A DNA stretch of 5,105 nucleotides. Origin: Candidatus Poseidoniaceae archaeon. GTDB lineage: Archaea > Thermoplasmatota > Poseidoniia > Poseidoniales > Poseidoniaceae. Location of the stretch: assembly GCA_013330765.1 (NCBI GenBank), contig DUHU01000045.1, positions 1 through 5,105 of the forward strand, written 5' to 3'. A program made the translations under genes and the position numbers. Below are positions 1 through 4,607 of this stretch, piece by piece (position 1 is the first letter of the stretch; each line of letters begins with the position of its first letter). The notes under the pieces were generated by a model. It saw only the letters and a list, made by a program, of their open reading frames with translations, made no database searches and was not told where the DNA came from.

Positions 1-1
1 C

Positions 2-541
2 ATCGAAGTCGATGGCATGGACGATTTCGAGGACGCTTCCGGCTATGCAAAGCCGCTCACCCCTGAATTCATTCAGAAGGTCAATGACACCGTATGTGGC
101 GTCGCAGCAGACGCAGACATCATCATCACCACGGCCAGGATCTTCGGCCGACCGGCACCGATCACCGTCCCCACCTCCGCGGTTGAAACGTTCAAGCGCG
201 GTGCAGTCATTGTGGACATGAACGCGGACGTCGGTGGAAATTGTGAAGCCACGGAAGCCGGTTCCATCATCACCACCAAGAATGGTGTCATCATCGTAGG
301 AACGAGCAACCTTCCTGGGACGTTGGCGACCACCGCCTCCATGCTGTATTCGAACAACTTGACGACCTTCATGTGCTCCCTCGTCGATGAAGGCGAAGTT
401 GTTGTTTCTGAGGACGACGACATCTTGGTTGGCGCCCCTGAAGGAAGCGACTTTCACGTCCCCGGCATGGGTGGCGTGTTGATCTGTAAGGACGGCACCA
501 TTCACCCAAAACAGACCCGACTTTCGGAGGTGGTCGCTTGA
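2..541 (+). CDS. pntAA: NAD(P) transhydrogenase subunit alpha part 1 (domain I), 3' part only
   Basis: This is the C-terminal 179 residues of the NAD(H)-binding subunit of proton-translocating transhydrogenase; the 5' end lies outside the window and the first whole codon is at base 2. The subunit is soluble, binds NADH on the cytoplasmic face and passes hydride to NADP+ on PntB. Visible family signatures are DADIIITTARIFGRPAP (fragment residues 37-53), the GGNCE motif (78-82) after VIVDMNAD, and NGVIIVGTSNLPG, all closely matching E. coli PntA as I recall it. The protein ends after the nucleotide domain at ...IHPKQTRLSEVVA with no membrane span. This means the alpha chain is split, as in Rhodospirillum and Thermus-type enzymes, unlike the fused E. 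coli PntA. The TGA stop (539-541) overlaps the TTG start of the next gene, so the two are translationally coupled. Identification is very secure. Confidence 0.95.
   Translation: MEVDGMDDFEDASGYAKPLTPEFIQKVNDTVCGVAADADIIITTARIFGRPAPITVPTSAVETFKRGAVIVDMNADVGGNCEATEAGSIITTKNGVIIVGTSNLPGTLATTASMLYSNNLTTFMCSLVDEGEVVVSEDDDILVGAPEGSDFHVPGMGGVLICKDGTIHPKQTRLSEVVA
526..532 (+). promoter_or_regulatory. Ribosome binding site of pntAB (supports a TTG start)
   Basis: GGAGGTG lies 5 bases before TTG at 538. It is a full match to the pyrimidine-rich 3' end of 16S rRNA. There is no nearby ATG in frame that keeps the conserved N-terminal helix, so this site decides for the rare TTG start. Confidence 0.75.
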
Positions 542-849
542 CTCCTGAAACACTGATTGCCAGCATCACGTTGTTTGTTCTCTCAATTTTCCTTGGCTTT
601 GAACTCATCACGAAGGTGCCTGCCACCCTCCACACGCCCCTGATGTCAGGTGCGAACGCCATTTCGGGTATCAGCATCGTCGGAGCACTCATCGGGGCTA
701 ACGTGGCCTATGACGGCGGGGATACCGCAGTGTCCGGCCTGTTGGCCTTCGTCGCGCTCACGCTCGCCATGATCAACGTCGTTGGGGGCTTCGCGGTGAC
801 CAATCGAATGCTGGGCATGATTGCCGGAAAGAAGCGGGGAGGTGCCTGA
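538..849 (+). CDS. pntAB: NAD(P) transhydrogenase subunit alpha part 2 (membrane)
   Basis: This 103-residue membrane subunit forms part of domain II, the proton channel, of transhydrogenase. It corresponds to the membrane helices fused to the C-terminus of E. coli PntA. Three hydrophobic segments are seen, at about residues 6-24, 41-57 and 64-87. The family signature VPATLHTPLMSGANAISGI covers residues 27-45; it includes His32, the only histidine in the chain, in the LHTPLMS motif. The C-terminus is short and basic (AGKKRGGA), which fits a cytoplasmic tail. The start is TTG, chosen because of the GGAGGTG site 5 bases upstream and because it overlaps the pntAA stop by two bases. The following pntB starts one base after this stop. 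Length and motif agree with the stand-alone PntAB family, so the call is secure. Confidence 0.95.
   Translation: MTPETLIASITLFVLSIFLGFELITKVPATLHTPLMSGANAISGISIVGALIGANVAYDGGDTAVSGLLAFVALTLAMINVVGGFAVTNRMLGMIAGKKRGGA
838..844 (+). promoter_or_regulatory. Ribosome binding site of pntB
   Basis: GGAGGTG, inside the longer GGGGAGGTG (836-844), lies 6 bases before ATG 851 and within the last codons of pntAB. It favours ATG 851 over the in-frame TTG at 821, which would add ten residues and has no comparable site. Confidence 0.75.
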
Positions 850-850
850 G

Positions 851-2293
851 ATGGAGCCATGGATCGACCTCGGTTCATCCGCCGATTGGATCAACTTGGG
901 CTACGTCTTCTCGGCAGCTCTGTTCATCTTCGGCCTCAAGAAGCTCGGCCATCCCCGCACCGCACCAACGGGCAACCTCTACGGCGCGATGGGCATGCTT
1001 GTGGCCGTGATCACGACCGTCCTCCAAATGGGATTCACCACGGGGATTGAGTGGGTCTTGATTGCAGGCGGAATCCTGCTCGGAGGCGGCATCGGTTACC
1101 TGATGGCAGCACGGGTTGAGATGACCGGCATGCCCGAACTTGTGGCCCTCTTCAACGGATTCGGCGGAGCTGCATCCGCGCTCGTGGCTCTTTCTGAAAC
1201 ATGGCGATGGCTCGAAGACACCTCGACCGTCCCTGATGGACTGGCCCTCCAAGTGACCGTGCTTGCAGCAGGACTCTCCGCGCTCGTCGGTTGGGTGACC
1301 CTCACCGGGAGCATCCTTGCCATGTACAAACTGAAAGGTGGGGTCGAAATTTTCGGCAAGTGGATCCGCACGCCAACATGGGGTCCTTCCTGGTTGAACA
1401 TCGTAAAGGTCGGGATGCTTGTGGCCGTCTTCGTCCTCATTGTCATGCAACTCGGTGACCCGACCAACACCACGTACCTGTGGGGTGTCATTGGGCTGTC
1501 CTGCTTGTTGGGCGTGGTGCTCGTTCTCCCCATCGGTGGAGCAGACATGCCCGTGGTGGTCAGTCTGCTGAATTCATTGTCGGGTATCGCCGCAGCGTTC
1601 ACCGGATTCATCATTGGAAACAGCGTTCTGATTGTCGCAGGTTCCCTTGTCGGTGCCAGCGGACTCATCTTGACCTTCATCATGTGCAAGGCGATGAACA
1701 GAACCCTTGCGAACGTCCTCTTCACCTCCTTTGGTGGCACGGACAAGGAAACGGTGACTCGAACCAAGGTCGGTTCGGACGCCGATGAGGTTGCAATGAT
1801 GATCGACGGCGCTCAGAAGGTCATCATCGTCCCTGGCTACGGCATGGCCGTTTCACAGTGCCAACACCAAGTCAAGGAATTTGCAGACTTGGTAGCAGAA
1901 AAGTACGACACGGAAGTGAAATACGCGATTCACCCGGTGGCCGGGCGCATGCCAGGCCACATGAACGTCTTGTTGGCTGAAGCCAACGTCCCGTACGAAC
2001 AACTCATCGAAATGGACGAAATCAACTCCGAATTCCCCGAAGCCGATGTGGCTTTGGTTATCGGAGCCAATGATACGACCAATCCCGCAGCACGTACGGA
2101 CGAGGGACCATTGGCAGGAATGCCCATCCTCGACGTTGACTTGGCTCGTACGGTCGTGGTGATCAAGCGGTCCCTGTCCGTGGGCTATGCAGGTGTGGAC
2201 AATGACGTGTTTTACATGGACAAAACCATGATGCTGTTCGGCGACGGTAAGAAGATGATGACCGAGTTGAACAACGCAATCAAGGAGTCCTGA
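851..2293 (+). CDS. pntB: NAD(P) transhydrogenase subunit beta (domains II and III)
   Basis: This 480-residue subunit completes the proton-translocating transhydrogenase (NADH + NADP+ to NAD+ + NADPH, driven by inward proton flow). The N-terminal part, to about residue 290, is a string of membrane helices. It includes VEMTGMPELVALFNG (89-103) and IGGADMPVVVSLLNS (228-242); Asp232 of the latter matches the conserved channel aspartate of E. coli PntB. The C-terminal part, from about residue 310, is the NADP(H)-binding domain III, with PGYGMAV (328-334), IHPVAGRMPGHMNVLLAEA (360-378), MDEIN (388-392), VIGANDTTNPAA (403-414) and KRSLSVGYAGV (439-449). All expected motifs are present and the length is normal. 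The position of E. coli beta-His91 is Asn102 here. The start is ATG 851, with a strong GGAGGTG site. The gene is the last of a tight pntAA-pntAB-pntB operon; a 74-base gap follows. Confidence 0.98.
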   Translation: MEPWIDLGSSADWINLGYVFSAALFIFGLKKLGHPRTAPTGNLYGAMGMLVAVITTVLQMGFTTGIEWVLIAGGILLGGGIGYLMAARVEMTGMPELVALFNGFGGAASALVALSETWRWLEDTSTVPDGLALQVTVLAAGLSALVGWVTLTGSILAMYKLKGGVEIFGKWIRTPTWGPSWLNIVKVGMLVAVFVLIVMQLGDPTNTTYLWGVIGLSCLLGVVLVLPIGGADMPVVVSLLNSLSGIAAAFTGFIIGNSVLIVAGSLVGASGLILTFIMCKAMNRTLANVLFTSFGGTDKETVTRTKVGSDADEVAMMIDGAQKVIIVPGYGMAVSQCQHQVKEFADLVAEKYDTEVKYAIHPVAGRMPGHMNVLLAEANVPYEQLIEMDEINSEFPEADVALVIGANDTTNPAARTDEGPLAGMPILDVDLARTVVVIKRSLSVGYAGVDNDVFYMDKTMMLFGDGKKMMTELNNAIKES

Positions 2294-2367
2294 CTCGGTG
2301 CACTGCGCCACGACGTAAAGCAACGTTGAAAGGGCGAGGACCACGAGGTCTGTTTAGGGGTGCAGCA
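2294..2367 (+). other. Intergenic gap between pntB and the CTCH protein gene
   Basis: Seventy-four bases without a gene. I see no T-run terminator and no convincing TATA-like or -10/-35 promoter. It holds a short palindrome CAACGTTG (2321-2328) and a small possible hairpin GGACC-acga-GGTC (2339-2350, the first G and last C pairing) just before the ribosome binding site. Both are weak. Transcription may simply read through from pntB; this cannot be settled from sequence. Confidence 0.5.
2356..2362 (+). promoter_or_regulatory. Ribosome binding site of the CTCH/Reeler-like gene
   Basis: AGGGGTG lies 5 bases before ATG 2368. It selects this ATG over the in-frame TTG at 2326, which has no such site and would put 14 extra residues in front of an otherwise normal signal peptide. 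Confidence 0.65.
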
Positions 2368-3324
2368 ATGCGTCGAGCGTTCAGTCGAAGCCTTCTCTTG
2401 GTCATGGTGGCCATGTTGGTCGCCATGCCGGCACTTGCCAACCCAAACGGACCCCCATGGGAAAACGGCGGTGGCCTAACCGTCGAATCGGGTTGCACCT
2501 GTCACGGTGACGGTGATCCCTCAACCTCGGTTGTCGTTTCCATTGCCGGTGTGCCTCGTTCATACGAAGTCAACGCCGAGTACTCCTTCACCATCAGTCT
2601 CGGTCACGCCGAGTATGGAGAAGGCGGATACATGCTCTGGGATTACGGCGCAGGAACCCTGACCGCAGGCGAAGGCAGCATCCAAGTGGCGGAAGAACCC
2701 GGCGCAGTATCCCAAGGCTCAGTTGGAAACGATTGGACCATCACGTGGACCGCTCCGGCAGAGGACATTGGTCCTGTCCGGTTCCAACTCGTTGGGAACG
2801 CAGTCGACGGCAACGGGGCGCCAAACGCAAATGATGCTTGGAACGTGCTCTCCTTCATGATCAGCGAACCCGGTTCCACTGTGGACGATAACGTCAACGA
2901 TCGAGACCTCCGGACGATCAGCGTAGGCGATTACGAGAGCCTCTTTGTTGCGGAAGAAGACCCAGAAGCAATTGAAGCAGCGGAACAAGCCGAATTGGCC
3001 GAGTCCTTCTTTGAAAATGGCAACGTGTACTATTGGACCACGCTGTCGATTTTCATCGTCGGTGCCGTTGTCCAAGGTGAATTCTATGAGCGACGCTTTG
3101 GCGGTGGCCCAAACCACCTCGACCGGCGCCTTGCCATTCCCCAAGGCATTCGACGCGGTTTGCTCGCAGCGGGACTTGGACTTGGATTCGCATGGTCCGT
3201 AGACAGCGGCCAACCGTGGGGATACGTCCTCGTGCTGGGAATGTCGACCCTGTGGGCAGCTTTCGGCGTCTATCGAACCATCGTCCAGGCACGGGCTGAC
3301 CCCGTATCGAAGGACTTGGTCTGA
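2368..3324 (+). CDS. Exported Reeler-like (choice-of-anchor V type) protein with CTCH motif and C-terminal membrane spans
   Basis: 318 residues, function unknown. The N-terminus is a signal peptide: basic MRRAFSR, hydrophobic core LLLVMVAMLVAM, likely cleavage after ALA at residue 24. The mature protein opens with a Gly/Pro-rich stretch and GCTCHG (residues 42-47). About 120 residues of beta-rich sequence follow, with SIAGVPRSYEVNAEYSFTI (58-76), WTITWTAPAEDIGPVRFQL (123-141) and GNAVDGNGAPNANDAWN (143-159). That pattern recalls Reeler-like/choice-of-anchor V domains, which in many bacteria follow a CXXCH motif (recognised from memory, not searched). An acidic linker rich in Glu and Ala (about 195-216) leads to roughly three hydrophobic segments near 222-238, 264-278 and 284-306. 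The main domain should therefore lie outside the cell, anchored by the C-terminus. The motif here is CXCH, one residue short of a classical haem c site, so haem binding is doubtful. tatC begins 12 bases downstream, probably in the same transcript. Confidence 0.7.
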   Translation: MRRAFSRSLLLVMVAMLVAMPALANPNGPPWENGGGLTVESGCTCHGDGDPSTSVVVSIAGVPRSYEVNAEYSFTISLGHAEYGEGGYMLWDYGAGTLTAGEGSIQVAEEPGAVSQGSVGNDWTITWTAPAEDIGPVRFQLVGNAVDGNGAPNANDAWNVLSFMISEPGSTVDDNVNDRDLRTISVGDYESLFVAEEDPEAIEAAEQAELAESFFENGNVYYWTTLSIFIVGAVVQGEFYERRFGGGPNHLDRRLAIPQGIRRGLLAAGLGLGFAWSVDSGQPWGYVLVLGMSTLWAAFGVYRTIVQARADPVSKDLV

Positions 3325-3330
3325 AGGTGA
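3324..3330 (+). promoter_or_regulatory. Ribosome binding site of tatC (supports a GTG start)
   Basis: AAGGTGA overlaps the last base of the upstream stop codon and lies 6 bases before GTG 3337. It supports this GTG start and suggests coupled translation with the preceding gene. Confidence 0.7.
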
Positions 3331-3336
3331 CGAAGC

Positions 3337-4446
3337 GTGGCCGACCTTCGGCTTGAATCCGACCAAGACCTGAGCCTTGTCGCTCACTTAGAGGAGTTCT
3401 CCGCTCGAATAACACTCGTCCTCTTGATCCTCATCATTGGGACCGTGGTCCTCGCACAGCACGCCGACACCATGCTGGTGCGTTGGCTGGACGTGCTTGC
3501 ACCGTGCACGTCCTGCATGGTCGTGTTTGAGCCCGGAGCCTGGATTGGATTGCGCTGGACGAGCGCCATCGTATGCGCCGGTGTGTTGACGCTGCCTTTG
3601 ATCGTCCACCAAGCCGTATCCTTTGCCTCGCCTGCCCTTCTCCCCGGCGAACGACGAAGGCTCACCCTTGGATTGACATGCGCTGCGACCATCGGCGTCG
3701 GAATCGGTGTTGCTTCAGGGGGCTTTGCCGCGCCGTATGTCTACGCAAATGCGATGCAAACGGTTGATTCCGCGGGACTTGTCCTTGCGTTGGATGCGGT
3801 CGCGCTCGTTCAACTGACCTTGGCGTTGATGTGGATCACAGCATTGCTTGGCGCTGCTTCTGGTGCAGCATTGGGCGCAGGTCTTCTCGGACGTTTGGAC
3901 CGGGAACGTGTTGTGGCATGGAGATGGCGCATATCCCTTCCTTTGGTGCTGCTCATCGTTGGCTCAACGTGGGCGACAACGAATGAATTGCGCTGGCCAT
4001 TGGCGGTAATGTGCGCTGTGGTGCTCGAGGTACCCTTGTTGCCATGGCGACGTAGGGAACCCCAGACCTTGCCTGCTGTACTTGATCATGAGGGCAGGCG
4101 GCGGCGTGTGATGGTCGTCGATTGTGCGAACCAAGGTGCACCAATCCCACATGCTGAATTCAGCAACAGGATGTACCGTTACTCCACTTCCAAGCGACTA
4201 GGTGACCATCAACGGGCAAGAACAGGCCTAATCGAACGGATTCAGAACGGTGCGGCGACCGATGTGGTCCTCCTGGGTTGCCCAGAAGAATCGCTTCCCG
4301 CCCGATTCGTCGAGGCCGTGGCTTCAACAGGAGCAGGTCTGCATTACATGGACCACCACGAGAGCGGGGATCGAAACCCTTCGATTGCGGATCAGGATTT
4401 GACGAAGCAATTGGACCAGTATGTGACCGACATGCTTGGTCAATGA
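3337..4446 (+). CDS. tatC: Divergent TatC-family twin-arginine translocase subunit with extra C-terminal domain
   Basis: 369 residues against roughly 240-260 for usual TatC. TatC is the membrane subunit that recognises twin-arginine signal peptides and moves folded proteins across the membrane. Matching E. coli TatC from memory, LVAHLEEFSARI (14-25) fits the N-terminal HLxELRxR motif, with Glu20 at the Glu15 position. LPLIVHQAVSFASPALLPGERR (86-107) fits the strongly conserved stretch containing Phe94 and Glu103 (here Phe96 and Glu105). Membrane segments fall near 25-41, 74-95, 110-135, 148-184, 199-213 and 218-235, giving the expected six spans. Some usual features are missing: there is no Phe-Glu-x-Pro in the fourth span, and the Thr-Pro-Pro-Asp motif is replaced by TTNELRWP (214-221). 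A Cys-x-x-Cys (57-60) lies in the first external loop. Residues from about 241 to 369 form a soluble extension unlike normal TatC, ending near MDHHESGD and a terminal helix. No tatA is visible in the window. Confidence 0.83.
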   Translation: MADLRLESDQDLSLVAHLEEFSARITLVLLILIIGTVVLAQHADTMLVRWLDVLAPCTSCMVVFEPGAWIGLRWTSAIVCAGVLTLPLIVHQAVSFASPALLPGERRRLTLGLTCAATIGVGIGVASGGFAAPYVYANAMQTVDSAGLVLALDAVALVQLTLALMWITALLGAASGAALGAGLLGRLDRERVVAWRWRISLPLVLLIVGSTWATTNELRWPLAVMCAVVLEVPLLPWRRREPQTLPAVLDHEGRRRRVMVVDCANQGAPIPHAEFSNRMYRYSTSKRLGDHQRARTGLIERIQNGAATDVVLLGCPEESLPARFVEAVASTGAGLHYMDHHESGDRNPSIADQDLTKQLDQYVTDMLGQ

Positions 4447-4459
4447 CCTGGCCAAGCAT
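4432..4459 (+). terminator. Stem-loop enclosing the tatC stop codon (possible terminator or mRNA 3'-end structure)
   Basis: ATGCTTGGTC (4432-4441) pairs with GGCCAAGCAT (4450-4459): ten pairs including one G-U, with an 8-base loop that contains the TGA stop (4444-4446). No T-run follows, so it is not a classical intrinsic terminator. It could stabilise or end the transcript between tatC and the peptidase gene, or be a constraint on translation of the last codons. The inverted repeat is seen directly; the function is inferred. Confidence 0.5.
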
Positions 4460-4607
4460 CAGTGGATTGAGTCAACCTCAACATGCAGTTTCCTTGAATT
4501 GAGGCGGAATGGTCGGTGCTTCCGAACAACATTGACCAACCAAACTTCGGCTTGGGCGTGACCTCCAATGAAGGAGGATTGAAACCTCATGCGAACGACA
4601 TCGCGAC
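4447..4607 (+). other. Intergenic/leader region upstream of the M6 peptidase gene
   Basis: 161 bases with no convincing gene on either strand. It holds the 3' arm of the tatC stop-codon hairpin, a weaker inverted repeat CCTCAA (4476-4481) / TTGAGG (4499-4504), a five-codon frame ATG-AAG-GAG-GAT-TGA (4568-4582), and the Shine-Dalgarno AAGGAGG (4571-4577). I see no clear promoter. A transcript leader that controls the downstream peptidase is plausible but unproven. Confidence 0.5.
4562..4588 (+). promoter_or_regulatory. Shine-Dalgarno flanked by two complementary pyrimidine arms (possible translational switch)
   Basis: GGAGG (4573-4577) can pair with CCTCC upstream (4562-4566, 6-base loop). 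Alternatively its GAGG (4574-4577) can pair with CCTC downstream (4585-4588, 7-base loop). The two hairpins exclude each other and both hide the ribosome binding site. The complementarity is seen directly. Stems of 5 and 4 pairs are weak, so a regulatory role is speculative. Confidence 0.35.

Noticed and set aside
821..850. Alternative upstream TTG start for pntB
   Set aside because: It lies inside pntAB without a good binding site. ATG 851 has GGAGGTG at 6 bases and gives the usual N-terminus.
1096..1767. A 223-codon open frame on the minus strand inside pntB
   Set aside because: It lies entirely opposite pntB, whose protein matches the family motifs throughout. The reverse frame gives a Ser/Thr/Pro/Met-rich sequence without recognisable domains, as expected of an antisense shadow in GC-rich DNA.
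2285..2296. GAGT-cctg-ACTC hairpin across the pntB stop codon
   Set aside because: Only four pairs and no T-run; expected by chance.
2321..2328. Palindrome CAACGTTG in the pntB downstream gap
   Set aside because: An eight-base palindrome occurs often by chance, and no second copy or promoter context is seen.
2326..2367. Alternative TTG start for the CTCH protein
   Set aside because: It has no Shine-Dalgarno and would add 14 residues before a complete signal peptide. ATG 2368 has AGGGGTG at 5 bases.
2494..2505. Cytochrome c haem site in the CTCH protein
   Set aside because: The canonical motif is CXXCH; this is CXCH, so a haem call is not supported by sequence alone.
2719..3387. A 222-codon open frame on the minus strand opposite the CTCH protein gene
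   Set aside because: The + strand protein has a signal peptide, a motif, a beta domain and membrane spans, plus a ribosome binding site. The reverse product has no coherent features and crosses the tatC start.
4476..4504. CCTCAA / TTGAGG inverted repeat as a terminator
   Set aside because: A six-pair stem with a 17-base loop and no T-run is too weak to call.
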